From positions 94,563,764 to 94,627,763 of the forward strand of contig OW121744.1 in assembly GCA_933228675.1 (NCBI GenBank): a DNA stretch of 64,000 bases, in the 5' to 3' direction. Below are positions 22,495 through 37,370 of the stretch, in pieces (the stretch's first letter is position 1; each line of letters starts with the position of its first letter). The DNA is from Stomorhina lunata (taxonomy: Eukaryota > Arthropoda > Insecta > Diptera > Rhiniidae). Both the position numbers and the translations under genes were made by a program. The notes under the pieces were generated by a model, which was given only the letters and a program-made list of their open reading frames with translations, searched no databases and was not told where the DNA came from.

Positions 22495-24960
22495 CAAATT
22501 TTTCTATAAAAATTTTTTGTTACAAACATTTTTCTATCGAAAATTTTTCGTTGCAAAAATTTTTCTATCGAAAATTTTTAGTTACAAAAATTTTTCTATC
22601 GAAAATTTTTCGTTACTAAAATTTTTCTAGCAAAAATTTTTCGTTATAAAAATTTTTCTACAGAAAATTTTTTACTATAAAAATAGAAAATTTTTCGTTA
22701 TAAAAAATTTTCTATAGAAAATTTTTCGTTATAGAAAATTTTTCATTATAAAAATTTTCTATAGAAAATTTTTCGTTATAAAAATTTTTCCATAGAAAAT
22801 TTTTCGTTATAAAAATTTTTCTATAGAAAATTTTTCGTTATACAAATTTTTCCATAGAAAATTATTCGTTATAAAAATTTTTCCATAGAAAATTATTCGT
22901 TATAAAAATTTTTCCATAGAAAATTTTTCGTTATAAAAATTTTCCCCTAAAAAATTTTTTCGTTACAAAAATTTTTTTTATGTATAGAAAAATTTTCGTT
23001 ATAAAAATTTTTCTATAGAAAATTTTTCGTTATAAAAATTTTTCCATAGAAAATTATTCGTTATAAAAATTTTTCCATAGAAAATTATTCGTTATAGAAA
23101 TTTTTCCATAGAAAATTTTTCGTTATAAAAATTTTCCCCTTAAAAATTTTTTCGTTATAAAAATTTTTTTTATGTATAGAAAACTTTTCGTTATAAAAAT
23201 TTTTCGTTACGAAAATTTTTCTATAAAAAAATTTTTGATTATGAAAATTTTTCTATAGAAAATTTTTCGTTATAAAAATTTTTCGATACAAATTTTTTTT
23301 TATATATAGAAAATTTTTCGTTATAGAAAATATTCTATAGAAAACTTTTCGTTATACAAAATTTTCTATAGAAAATCTTACGTTATAAAAATTTTTCTAT
23401 AGAAAATTTTTCGTTATAAAAAATTATCTATAGAAAATTTTTCGTTCATAACGAAAAATTTTACGTTATAGAAAATTTTCTAAAGAAAATTTTTCTATAG
23501 AAAATTTTTCATTATAAAAACTTTTCTATAGAAAATTGTTCATTATAAAAACTTTTCTACAGAAAACTTTTCGTTATAAGAACTTTTCTAAAGAAAATTT
23601 TTCGTTATAAAAACTTTTCTAAAGAAAATTTTTCGTTTTAAATATATTTCTATAGAAAATTTTTCGTTATAAAAATTTTTTTATACAATTTTTTTTATAT
23701 AAAGAAAATTTTTCATTATAAAAAATTTTCTATAGAAAATTTTTCGTTATAAAAAAAATTTCTATAGAAAATTTTTAGTTATAAAAATTTTTCTATAGAA
23801 ATTTTTTCGTTATAAAAATTTTTATATAGAAATTTTTTGTTGTACAAATTTTTCTATAGAAAATTTTTCGTTATAAAAATTTCTCTATAGAAAATTCTTC
23901 ATTATAAAAAATTTTCTATGGAAATTTTTTCGTTATAAAAACTTTTCTATAGAAAATTTTTTGTTATAAAAATTTTTCTATAGAAAATTTTTCGGTATAA
24001 AAATTTTTCTATAGAAAATTTTTCGGTATAAAAATTTTTCTATAGAAATTTTTTCGTTATAAAAATTTTTATATAGAAATTTTTTCGTTATAAAAATTTT
24101 TATATAGAAATTTTTTGTTGTACAAATTTTTCTATAGAAAATTTTTCATTATAAAAATTTCTCTATAGAAAATTTTTCGTTATCAAAAATTTTCTATGGA
24201 AATTTTTTCGTTATAAAAATTTTCAATAGAAACTTTTTCGTTATAAAAACTTTTCTATAGAAAATTTTTCGTTATAAAAATTTTTCTATAGAAAATTTTT
24301 CGGTATAAAAATTTTTCTATAGATAAGTTTTCGTTATAAAATTTTTTCTATAGAAAATTTTTCGTTAAAAAAAATTTTCCTATAGAAATTTTTTCATTAT
24401 AAATTTTTTCTATAGAACATTTTTCGTTATAAGCAATTTTCTATAGAAAATTTTTCGTTATAAAAATTTTTATATAGAAATTTTTTCGTTATAAAAATTT
24501 TTCTATAGAAAATTTTTCGTTAAAAAAATTTCTCTATAGAAAATTTTTGGTTATAAAAATTTTTCTGTAGGAAATTTTTCATTATAAAAATTTTTCAGTA
24601 AAATGATAATTCTATGCAAAATTTTAAATTATAAGAAAATTTTTCATTATAAAAATTTTTCTATAGAAAACTTTTCGTTCTAAAACTTTGTTATAAAAAG
24701 TTTTTTAAAAAAAATTTTAGATTTAAGAAATTTTTGTATAGAAAATTTTAGATCTTAAAAAAATAAAAAAATTTTCGTTACATAAGTTTTTCTGTAGAAA
24801 ATTTTGATAACGAAAAATATTTTTATAAAAAATTGTTAGTTTAAAAAATTTCCCTAAAAATCTTTCGTTTTACAAATTTCCCAATACAAAATTACTCTTG
24901 AGAAGTGATGAAAATTTTTCGGAATAAAATTTTTCCATAGAAAATCTTTATCTTTAAAAA
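22495..24960 (+). repeat. 31-bp satellite array (type E)
   Basis: About 78 units of 31 bp containing AATTTTTCTATAGAAAATTT and TTCGTTATAAA, with more indels than type D. It shares the palindrome TTTTCTATAGAAAA with types B and D. A roughly 190-base block with ATTATTCG and TTTTTTTATGTATAG variants (around 22800-22990) repeats at about 23000-23180. A short orientation switch (CATAACGAAAAATTTT) lies near 23445-23465. Confidence 0.94.
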
Positions 24961-26290
24961 AAATGTCTGTCTATCCGTCCGATGAAAGCTCGTTAGTCGA
25001 AAGATCATTTGTGCACGTGATCAATTGACTCAATGATATCTCAAAAAGCATATAATTCTCTTAAATATGGATTATAGTGTTGATATCAAAATGTCAAAAC
25101 CAGAGAAGTGGGGGTTTGTGAAATAACGAACTTTTGATCTTTGTGGTAAAGGGTACCGTAGGGCTTGACTGTCAATCCCGACCTTCTTAAATATTTGTAT
25201 AAAATACAGGTAATTGTTGCCTATATTGGGTATATTCACTTAGTTCACTTTAAGGTGGAGAAGAAAGTTCTACTCAGTATTGCCAGATTTTTTACGAAGG
25301 CTTTTCAAAAATATCAAATTTAAAAAAAAATTCAAATAATTCAATTTAATCGAATAAGAAAATTTGTAATTTAAAAAATTTAATTTTAAGAAGTAGTTTG
25401 AGCTTTAAATTTCAACCCCACTGTGCAGTATATAACTTACGTTGTTTTAGTACCGATATGCGTGTTCTGCATTATACATTCAAGTTAGATGCTTGATTGA
25501 GGATAGACAGACAACTGGACGGACAAAGAAAAGGACAGACAAAAAGACAAACAACTAGTACAACTGACAAACACACGAATCTTACCCAAAAATAAAAAAA
25601 AAACATATACTAACATCTAACAGACATTTTTCCTCAAAAAAAAAAAATCTAAAGAAACACTTGTATCATTGTTTGCCTTGCACTATTTTTCACTCTTTTT
25701 TTTTTACCCCAAGATTTTCTTATTTTGTATATTTTTAGTTTTATTGTTGGTTTCTTTTTTTCCAAAATTCCTTTCATGTTAGATTCTATACCGATTTTTT
25801 TATTTATTTGTTAAATTTTCCTTCTTTGTAAATTTTGTGGAAATTTTCCTATTTTTCATCCTTAACCCCATGAAACATGAAATTTAACAGCCAAATGTTA
25901 AGTTGCTGAAAAAATAAACAAGAGTTTTTTTTTTTTTTTGGAGAGGAAAAGGATTGAAATTGTAATTTTTTTAAGCAAATAAATAAAATTTCGCATTAAA
26001 TATTGAAATTTTTAAAGAATTGTCTTCAGCTGCAAAACAATGGTAACCTTTAATTGTTGGTAATCAAACAATTTATTGAGCGGTATTTAAATTTTCAGTG
26101 TTTTTGGGTTTTCTGGGTAAATTTAAATGTTAAAATTATCATAAGGCGCTTTCGTTTGATCTTAGTTAGATGCTAAAGAAGATCTAGGACTTCTGTAGAA
26201 TATTCTCTTCAGGATGTTTTCTTATTGATGTTAAAGACGGTAGTTAATATACAAAAAAAGAATCGTAAATCAAACAAAAACGAACCGCGT
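24961..26290. other. Spacer with a dispersed-repeat fragment
   Basis: Contains the dispersed repeat at 25020-25180, a GACAGACAACTGGACGGACA-like purine tract near 25505-25555, and otherwise AT-rich sequence without a recognised gene. Confidence 0.55.
25020..25180 (+). repeat. Dispersed repeat fragment
   Basis: The block with CTCAAAAAGCATAT and AAATATGGATTATAGTGTT matches 48735-48860 in the same orientation and, inverted, 50368-50410. The repeat family is unidentified. Confidence 0.7.
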
Positions 26291-28265
26291 TCCTAATTTT
26301 TCAAAAATTTCCTATATTTATAGGATATTTTTCAAAAATTTCCTATTTTTATAGGAAATTTTTCAAAAATTTCCTATTTTTATAGGAAATTTTTCTAAAA
26401 TTTCCTGTTTTTATAGGAAATTTTTCAAAAATTTCCTATTTTTATAAGAAATTTTTTAAAAATTTCCTATTTTTATAGGAAATTTTTGAAAATTTTCCTA
26501 TTTTTATAGGAAATTTTTCAAAAATTTCTTATTTTTATAGGAAATTTTTCAAAAATTTCCTATTTTTATAGGAAATTTTTCAAAAATTTCCTATTTTTAT
26601 AGGAAATTTTTCAAAAATTTCCTATTTTTATAGGAAATTTTTCAAAAATTTCCTATTTTTATAGGAAATTTTTCAAAAATTTCCTATTTTTATAGGAAAT
26701 TTTTCAAAAATTTCCTATTTTTATAGGAAATTTTTCAAAAATTTCCTATTTTTATAGGAAATTTTTCAAAAATTTCCTATTTTTATAGGAAATTTTTCAA
26801 AAATTTCCTATTTTTATAGGAAATTTTTCAAAAATTTCCTATTTTTATAGGAAATTTTTCAAAATTTTCCTATTTTTATAGGAAATTTTTCAAAAATTTA
26901 ATATTTTTATAGGAAATTTTTCAAAAATTTCCTATTTTTATAGGAAATTTTTCAAAAATTTCCTATTTTTATAGGAAATTTTTCAAAAATTTCCTATTTT
27001 TATAGGAAATTTTTCAAAAATTTCCTATTTTTATAGGAAATTTTTCAAAAATTTCCTATTTTTATAGGGAATTTTTCAAAAATTTCCTATTTTTATAGGA
27101 AATTTTTCAAAAATTTCCTATTTTTATAGGAAATTTTTCAAAAATTTCCTATTTTTATAGGAAATTTTTCAAAAATTTCCTATTTTTATAGGAAGTTTTT
27201 CAAAAATTTCCTATAAAAATAGGAAATTTTTGAAAAATTTCCTATTTTTATAGGAAATTTTTCAAAAATTTCCTATTTTTATAGGAAATTTTTCAAAAAT
27301 TTCCTATTTTTATAGGAAATTTTTCAAAAAAATTTTTTTATAGGAAATTTTTCAAAAATTTCCTATTTTTATAGGAAATTTTTCAAAAATTTCCTATTTT
27401 TATAGGAAATTTTTCAAAAATTTCCTATTTTTATAGGAAATTTTTCAAAAATTTCCTATTTTTATAGGAAATTTTTCAAAAATTTCCTATTTTTATAGGA
27501 AATTTTTCAAAAATTTCCTATTTTTATAGGAAATTTTTCAAAAATTTCCTATTTTTATAGGAAAATTTTCAAAAATTTCCTATTTTTATAGGAAATTTTT
27601 CAAAAATTTCCTATTTTTATAGGAAATTTTTCAAAAATTTCCTATTTTTATAGGAAATTTTTCAAAAATTTCCTATTTTTATAGGAAATTTTTCAAAAAT
27701 TTCCTATTTTTATAGGAAATTTTTCAAAAATTTCCTATTTTTATAGGAAATTTTTCAAAAATTTCCTATTTTTATAGGAAATTTTTCAAAAATTTCCTAT
27801 TTTTATAGGAAATTTTTCAAAAATTTCCTATTTTTATAGGAAATTTTTCAAAAATTTCCTATTTTTATAGGAAATTTTTCAAAAATTTCCTATTTTTATA
27901 GGAAAATTTTCAAAAATTTCCTATTTTTATAGGAAATTTTTCAAAAATTTCCTATTTTTATATTTTTATGGGAAATTTTTCAAAAATTTCCTATTTTATA
28001 GGAAATTTTTCAAAAATTTCCTATTTTATAGGAAATTTTTCAAAAATTTCCTATTTTATAGGAAATTTTTCAAAAATTTCCTATTTTTATATGAAATTTT
28101 TCAAAAATTTCCTATTTTTATAGGTAATTTTTCAAAAATTTTCTTTTTTTATAGGAAATTTTTCAAAAATTTTCTTTTTTTATAGGAAATTTTTCAAAAA
28201 TTTCCTATTTTTATAGGAAATTTTTCAAAAATTTCCTGTTTTATAGGAAGTTTTTAAATAATTTT
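26291..28265 (-). repeat. Type A 31-bp satellite array, inverted
   Basis: About 63 units of the reverse complement of the type A unit (ATTTTTATAGGAAATTTTTC), highly homogeneous. One unit near 27205-27240 is flipped back to the forward orientation. Degenerate units mark both edges (26291-26460 and 28080-28265). Confidence 0.95.
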
Positions 28266-29240
28266 CTATTTTACATTAGTTAAAGACTTAACAAATATCT
28301 TCTTCCCCTACCATTTTTTATATTTTCTATATTTTTTTTCTTCTAAATATCAACTGGCCTAACTTCTTTCTCCAGCTACAACATAATTTACCACTAATTT
28401 GCGTAAATTTGTTACTCGTCTTCGTTCGATGTTTCCTCTTCTTTAAATAACAATTTGCGTAGATTGTTGTTAATATAGTTCACTAACCATGTCATGTTGT
28501 TTTGGAGTTACTGCTGTTTGTTGTTTGTGTCCTCTTAATCCATGTTTCTTGCCATCATCATTATTGTCGTCATCGTATCCTCAATAACATTGACGTCGTC
28601 GTCGTCGGCAACCAGAGCTACAAGCATTGCAACCACTACATCCAGAGTCAATGTCATTTTGGCTTAAAATAACAGCAACGACAACAGAAACATTGCACAG
28701 TGTCGCGATGTCATAGTAACATTAATCTGTTAAAGATTCTTAATAATGATTATCAATCGTCTTAGAATTTGATAAGGATTCAGAACTTATGTATATTCTT
28801 TATGGTTTAGGAAATTACAAATATACTGACAAACTTGTATATATACAAAAATATAAGACATCGATTTCATCTGCTTTTACTCCCATTTCTTGCTACTGTG
28901 CCACTGCCAATATGTTTATTTTGTGAAATTTTTCAATGGCTTAACTTGTGCCGGCATTAAATACCGTATTTAATGATAAATGTTGCTGCCATATTATGAC
29001 TTGTCATAAATTTGCCTTTGTATCCATTACTCATTTGTCAATATTTTTCGCTTTACTTAGTTAAACTTTAAAAAAAAATATATAGTATATATTCACAAAC
29101 TTACATAGACATTTACACGCACATCAGAATTTTTTTCACCATTCAAATAACGCCGAATGGGAGGGAAGGAGGCGTTGGAGATGGAGGCCTTGATACTTTA
29201 CAAAATACTTAAAGAATTATAATATTGTAGAATTAAACCA
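28266..29240. other. Spacer, no gene seen
   Basis: More GC-rich around 28480-28700, with GTCGTCGTCG triplets. A minus-strand frame of about 40 codons in this stretch starts with a hydrophobic run followed by aspartates, but it has no family resemblance and triplet repeats explain it. No gene called. Confidence 0.5.
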
Positions 29241-29359
29241 TACGTATAATAGAGGACTAACTTTATAACCCGCTACTTTGATAGCGGTACAATTTGACTT
29301 GACAAAGTAACAATTAAAAAGTTTTAAGTGCGAATCAAAAACTAATTTAATTTTCGCTT

Positions 29360-29660
29360 CTATCGCTTTTGGTTAAGCGGTTACCGATTTTTCCCCTTTT
29401 TACCCGTTAAATTGAAAAAAGTACCAAATACATATTTGATATTTTTTTTCTATTGCCAAGAGTTCCCTATAAACTGTATTTCTAGCTTTATTGGTTCAAG
29501 TGATATACAAAGATAAAGAAAAAATATACTTACCTTAATTTTTTCCCGTTTTTACCCCCCAAATTTTTTTCTTGTTTAATGTATCCGTTTTAAATTTTGT
29601 TACTTTGTTGATTGGTTCAAAAGATACACATGGGTTAAAAAAAGTACCAACATTTCGTGA
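29360..29660 (+). repeat. TTTTTACCCC-type dispersed repeat units
   Basis: Units with CCCCTTTTTACCC, AAAAAAGTACCAAA and a GGTTCAAG(T)GATA-like end recur here at least twice. Related blocks lie at 30700-30960 and 32640-33080. They look like tandemly arranged, diverged non-coding repeats. Confidence 0.65.
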
Positions 29661-29809
29661 GCCAATATTCAATACCGACTATGAACCATGTAAAATATTT
29701 TTAAGAAGAGGCAAAAACGCGTTAAATATCTAAAATACTTCAACAAAAGTCAATATTTCATCTCGAATATATTGAAGCAAATAACTGCCTTAAGGGACTA
29801 CTTCCCTCT

Positions 29810-30640
29810 AATTATACCCTTCACCAAAATAGGTGGAAAGGGTATTATAAGTTTGTGCTGATGTATGTAACTCATAGAAATATTTGTCTTAGACCCATCT
29901 TTTAGTATACCAGTAGGCTTAGAATCACTTTCTGAGCCGATTTAGCGATGTCCGTCCGTCCGTCCGTCCGTCCATCCGTCTGGCTGGCTAGCTGGACCCC
30001 CCATGTAAACCTTGTAATCAAACTACAGATCACAATTCTTTAGATAATTTTATGTAGTTTGGCACAGATCATTTTTTTGATAATGATACCATGGCTATTG
30101 AAATTCGTCAGAATCGGTTCATTATTTATGGTAGTTCCCATAGCTCCCACTTTCCGGAATTGATATATTGGCCACAAAAAATATTTTTTCATGAAATTTT
30201 AAACAATTACTGCTTATGTACACTTAAATCACTGTACTAAATTTAGTTGAAATCGGTCCACATTTGACCATAGCTCACATACAAACTCATTTCTCAAAAC
30301 GCACTAAATGAGACAAAATTCAATAAAACGGTTCTAAATCCGTAGACAATGAGAATTTTAAGTTTATTTTTTGTATACATAATTTTTGTAATAACTGTAA
30401 TCAATTTACCAAATTTCGAGATAATCGAACCACATTTGACCCTAGCTCTCATATAAGTCCAAATGAGGGAAACAACTTAAATGTATAAGTTTTGAGAATA
30501 TGTTTGTATGATTTCAAAATTTAGCAAATATTTGTCTTTATACAGGAAAAAGAACACCTTTGACCTTAGTGGAGAAGGGTATCGTATGATCGGGCTTGAC
30601 CGACTATAGCACTTTTTTACTTGTTTTTAGTACAAGAGAT
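29810..30640 (+). repeat. Dispersed repeat R1, forward copy
   Basis: Begins near ACCCTTCACCAAAATAGGTG and contains a TCCGTCCGTCCGTCCGTCC run and the block GACCATAGCTC. It ends with GGGCTTGACCGACTATAGCA then TTTACTTG. A closely related copy lies inverted at 41690-42430, and the terminal motif alone recurs at 61985-62025. No protein is encoded. The transposon class is unknown to me; repeats of this style are common in fly genomes. Confidence 0.8.
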
Positions 30641-30699
30641 GATCTTCTATAAAAAGACAGTTTTTCAATAAAAAAAAGTTTTTTAAAAAATTGGTTCAT

Positions 30700-31110
30700 A
30701 GGCGCTATTGAATATAGGCTCACGATTTTATTTTTACCATTTTTACTCCCTATTTATCCCATCTGTCAAAATGTACCAAACAAGTGTCTACTTATTTTAT
30801 TTAACCCCTCGCAATTTCAATTTTGGTCCTTTGACCTTTACTTGCGGAGATAGAGCATTACTAATTTTTCCCTTTTTTACCCCCTTTTCGGCCGAATTTC
30901 CTAAAATCCTGTTCTAGTGGATCTAGATTTCGAAAAAGGTACCCGTTTTTTAAAGTTTAGATTTATAGCTTTTGCCGTTTGGTCTGGGCGATAATGAGTC
31001 AGTTAGTCAGTCATATTAGAGTTTTATATATATAAAGTACCTGGTTTACCGAGCCTTGCTCGGAGCTTTATGATACGCACTTTGAGACAAATTTTAGCAT
31101 TATTATATAT
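30700..31110 (+). repeat. TTTTTACCCC repeat and CGAGCCTTGCTCGG motif
   Basis: Another TTTTTACCCC/AAAAGGTACC unit is followed by GAGTCAGTTAGTCAGTCA, a TATATATA tract and CCGAGCCTTGCTCGG, a 6-bp stem with a 3-base loop. This combination resembles the decayed 3' end of some retroelements, but I cannot identify it. Confidence 0.5.
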
Positions 31111-31159
31111 TTTATTTTATAACGTAGTAAAATAAATTAAGAGGAAATACATTGTACAA

Positions 31160-31735
31160 ATATTCAGTTAATTTTGAATTATTTGATTTATTTTGTCCGA
31201 TCAACACATAGTTTACAGTTAAACTCATTTTGAAAAATTTTGGAAATTGGTCATACCAACAGAAACCTCCGTCGACTCATGCGCAACAACTTTGCTAAAG
31301 ATTATAGCCTGAGCAAGTGCACAGTTTACCATTTAATTCAATTTTTAATTCATTTTAATTAATTTTGAATTATTTTATTTATTTTGTCCGATGAACACAT
31401 AGTTTACAGTTTAACTCATTTTGAAAAATTTTGGAAATTGGTCATACCAACAGAAACCTCCGTCGACTCATGCGCAACAACTTTGCTAAAGATTATAGCC
31501 TGAGCAAGTGCACAGTTTACCATTTAATTCAATTTTTAATTCATTTTAATTAATTTTGAATTATTTTATTTATTTTGTCCGATGAACACATAGTTTACAG
31601 TTTAACTCATTTTGAAAAATTTTGGAAATTGGTCATACCAACAGAAACCTCCGTCGACTCATGCGCAACAACTTTGCTAAAGATTATAGCCTGAGCAAGT
31701 GCACAGTTTACCATTTAATTCAAATTTTAATTCAT
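31160..31735 (+). repeat. 191-bp tandem repeat, three near-identical copies
   Basis: The landmark AGAAACCTCCGTCGACTCAT starts at 31261, 31452 and 31643, exactly 191 bases apart. Each unit also holds TTTGTCCGAT and GAGCAAGTGCACAGTTTACC. The copies are almost identical, so the amplification is recent. Confidence 0.93.
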
Positions 31736-32475
31736 TTTGAGTAGTTTTCAGTGGCGCCACCTGAAGTTGTTCATTTCAACTAAGAAATCTTTGTCTGCTT
31801 ATGCGTAACAACTTTGCTTATGAATATAACATGATCAAATGCACAGTTTACGATTTAATTCGTTTTGAGTAATTTTCAGTGGCGCCACCTGCAGTTGTTC
31901 ATACCAACTAAGAAATCTTCGCTTATGATTATAACATGATCAAATGCACAGTTTACGATTTAATTAATTTTGCGTAATTTTTAGTGGCGCCACCTATCGG
32001 ACTTTGGTCATTCCCATAAATAAGCCTTCGTCAGCTTATCCGCAATAACTTTGCTAAAGATCATAGCATGATTAAATGTACAGCTTACGATTAAATTGAC
32101 TTTGAGTAAATTTCAGTGGCGCCACTTGTCGAAATTTCTTCATACCAACTAAGAAACCTTCGTCGGCTCATGTGCAACAACTTTGCTAAAGACTATAGCA
32201 TGGTTGAATGTACAGCCTACGATTAAATTGACTTTGAGTAATTTTCAGTAGCGCCACCTGTCGGAAATTATTCACACCAAATAAAAAGCCTTCGCCGGCT
32301 CATGCGCTACAACTTTGCATGATCAAATGTACAGTTTACGATTTAATTAATTTTTAGTAATTTTCAGTGGCGCCACCTAACGGAAATTAGTCTTACCAAC
32401 TTCGAAACATTCGCCGGCTTATCCGCAACACCTTCGCTAAAGAGCATAACATGATAAAATTTACAGTTAACTATT
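31736..32475 (+). repeat. Diverged tandem units with GTGGCGCCAC palindrome
   Basis: About six older units of 105-132 bp related to the 191-bp repeat (shared CATGCGCAACAACTTTGCTAAAG and CACAGTTTAC(G)ATTTAATT). Each has the palindrome GTGGCGCCAC or a close variant (31751, 31880, 31985, 32117, 32247, 32367, approximately). The 191-bp unit seems to have arisen from this older array. Confidence 0.85.
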
Positions 32476-32639
32476 CTATAAGAAACATACATACAAACAT
32501 TCATATGTTTAAAAGTTATAACATTACTCATTTTTTCTCCTTTTTGTCCTCTACTTTCAAAAGTTCCATATGCATATTTGGTACTTCTTTGGTCCCAATT
32601 GAATTCGGTACATTTTATTAAAACGTAGTTAACATAATT

Positions 32640-33085
32640 CTTATTCATTGTACTTTTTGAGATATTAAGTTATCATGTTACCCCTTTTTACCCATTTTGG
32701 CCCCAAAATCAAAAAAGTACGAAATACGTGTTCAATATTTCTTTCACATCTATTGACTGCTGTACAAAGTTCCTTTCTATATTCTTTGGTTTAAAAAATA
32801 AGAGTGGGTTAAAAAAGTAAAAAAAAAACTATTTTTACCCTTTTTACCCCCTGTCGGATATAGTTTCAAAAAAGTACCAAACACCTGTCCGCTTATTTTC
32901 ATAGCTGTCTAAAATGTAATTTTTATTTTGTTGCTATACCTATTACTTTAGGAGATATAAAGTTTTCGATTTTTCCCCTTTTTAACCCTCTTATAGGCAA
33001 AAGTTGTAAAAGTCCCTTCTTCTTCGACCTATATATCCAAAAAGATACCCACTGTCAAAATTTTATCAAATCGTTAGAGCCGTTT
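32640..33085 (-). repeat. TTTTTACCCC-type dispersed repeat units
   Basis: Three or more units with CCCTTTTTACCC, AAAAAAGTAC and a GTTTTCGAT tail, related to those at 29360-29660. It ends at ATATAGCCATTC just before the (TA)n tract. Orientation is not certain. Confidence 0.55.
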
Positions 33086-33097
33086 TCGATATAGCCA

Positions 33098-34806
<1,709 letters not shown>

Positions 34807-35750
34807 CCTATGACTAGACTATGGCTAGATTATGATATTACTAGACTATGACTAGACTATGACTAGACTATGACTAGACTATGACTAGACTATGATTAGA
34901 CTATGACTAGACTATGACTAGACTATGACTAGACTATGACTAGACTATGACTAGACTATGACTAGACTATGACTAGACTATGACTAGACTATGACTAGAC
35001 TATGACTAGACTATGACTAGACTATGACTAGACTATGACTAGACTATGACTAGACTATGACTAGACTATGACTAGACTATGACTAGACTATGACTAGACT
35101 ATGACTAGACTATGACTAGACTATGACTAGACTATGACTAGACTATGACTAGACTATGACTAGACTATGACTAGACTATGACTAGACAATGACTAGACTA
35201 TGACTAGGCTATGACTAGACTATGACTAGACTATGACTAGACTATGACTAGACTATGACTAGACTATGACTAGACTATGACTAGACTATGACTAGACTAT
35301 GACTAGACTATGACTAGACTATGACTAGACTATGACTAGACTATGACTAGACTATGACTAGACTATGACTAGACTATGACTAGACTATGACTAGACTATG
35401 ACTAGACTATGACTAGACTATGACTAGACTATGACTAGACTATGACTAGACTATGACTAGACTATGACTAGACTATGACTAGACTATGACTAGACTATGA
35501 CTAGACTATGACTAGACTATGACTAGACTAAGACTAGACTATGACTAGACTATGACTAGACTATGACTAGACTATGACTAGACTATGACTAGACTATGAC
35601 TAGACTATGACTAGACTATGACTAGACTATGACTAGACTATGACTAGACTATGACTAGACTATGACTAGACTATGACTAGACTATGACTAGACTATGACT
35701 AGACTATGACTAGACTATGACTAGACTATGACTAGACTATGACTAGACTA
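34807..35750 (-). repeat. 11-bp satellite array, inverted copy
   Basis: About 86 copies of ATGACTAGACT, the reverse complement of the satellite at 12283-13478. Sporadic variants are visible (for example ATGATTAGACT near 34892, GACAATG near 35186, GGCTATG near 35205 and CTAAGAC near 35530), and the left edge is degenerate. It ends with the linker AAAACTTTCGTAATGCAA, the inverse of the linker at 12266-12282. Confidence 0.97.
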
Positions 35751-35950
35751 AAAACTTTCGTAATGCAATTTTTTCTATAGAAAAATTTTCATAATTATTT
35801 TTTTTATGGAAAAATTTTCATTCAGAAATTTTTTCTATAGGAAAATTTTCATTTAGAAATTTTTTCTACAGAAAAGTATTCATTAAGAAATTTTTTCTAT
35901 AGAAAAATTTTCATTAAGAAATAGAAAGATTTTCATTAAGAAGAATATCT
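35751..35950 (-). repeat. Type B satellite remnant, inverted
   Basis: About five degenerate units reading TTTTTCTATAGAAAAATTTT and CATTAAGAAA, the reverse complement of type B. The order 11-bp array, linker, type B is the mirror image of 10801-13478. Confidence 0.88.
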
Positions 35951-37370
35951 TTGACTGGAGTTTTTTCTAGAACTATAGCTAGATTTATAATAAGAGCTTT
36001 AGAATAGATTATGGTTAGGCAAGTTTCTTACATTGTATTGTTTATTTCCTTACAGATTAAGATACAGAACATTCTCAGAATCTTTATTTGAATTTTTTTG
36101 TCATTCTTAGTTTGTTTTCGTTTGAAATTTACTTCCTTCTAAGTTTAATTACTCTTATCGAGTTACTTAGAATTCGTTTAACAATTTCGTATAAAAATTC
36201 AAAATCAAATACTACTAACTATTACTTCATTCTTCAACTTTGTATTTTACCTTCAACTTTACTTTGGAATATTTTGCATTTTATCTACTTTATATAGTGG
36301 CTTTTTTAAGCGATTTCTTTCATGCCCAATAAAAATAAACATAAAATTAAATGTCGGCAAATTGTTAGTTTCTTAACTTCATTTCAAAGTTCTATCGAGT
36401 TGAAATAATAATAAAATAAAACACAAAAAGTTTAAAGACCTTTATTTTCAAATTATGCATAAGTAAGTGGAGATTACAGAGTTTAAACGAAAACAAACAA
36501 AACAAAAAAAAATTTGTTAATTAATTTAAATAATAACCGAAACTAAGCAAAACTATAAGAAAATTGAACAAATAAAAAATTAAAATAATTAAAATAATGC
36601 TGATTTCTTAGCCGGGCAAGTAATTGATTCTTAATGTAAACTGAAACTCTTTATTCAAGTGATATTTGAGACACGAGGCCAATGGAAATTAAAAACCAAC
36701 AAAATGAAAATTTTGAATTACAATATTAAAACTCTAAATTAAATAAGTTATGACTTAAGAAAAAAATTTGACATGAAATATTTTAAAACATTTTAAAACC
36801 AAGAAAGTTTGCTCATGCACATAAAAATGGATCATTCAAAGACCTTATTTTTTAGCAAATAACTTAAAAAAAAAACTCAACAATGTTTAGGCTGTAAGTG
36901 AATTAAAACGAGCCCTGGACATGCAGGTACCTTTTCTTACAAACTTTAGCATTTTATAATTTTAGCCAACAAAATTCTCACGTATTTCCAGCTAAAAAGT
37001 CAATGAAACTTGTTGATGCATCATCAAATTTCATCAGACTTTTTTAATAATTTCAAAAATATATTGTTATGAATTTTCTATAACATGGACTGATTAATAT
37101 TCCAAAAACGTTTTCAATTCCTGTCATCGAAACGCAAAATGGTCTCAGACATTATCTTTACCAAGTGCACACAAATGAGTCTGAGACAAAAAATAATTTT
37201 CAATTTATGATTTTTTTATTGGCCAAAAGAATGTGTATTTTAACACTTTTTTAATTTAAACGAAATTGCTTATAAATAATGAGCAATAAAAATAAAAAAA
37301 TACAAATATAAAAATTATCATCAATTATAATTTTTGTCATATTGTATCATTAAAAAGGCTAACATATTTT
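35951..37370. other. AT-rich spacer, no gene seen
   Basis: Non-repetitive AT-rich DNA. The open frame at 36088-36297 is hydrophobic low-complexity sequence without recognisable motifs. Confidence 0.55.

Noticed and set aside
28550..28690. Short minus-strand frame with a hydrophobic start and acidic run
   Set aside because: Only about 40 codons, generated by GTCGTCGTCG triplets, with no homology signal.
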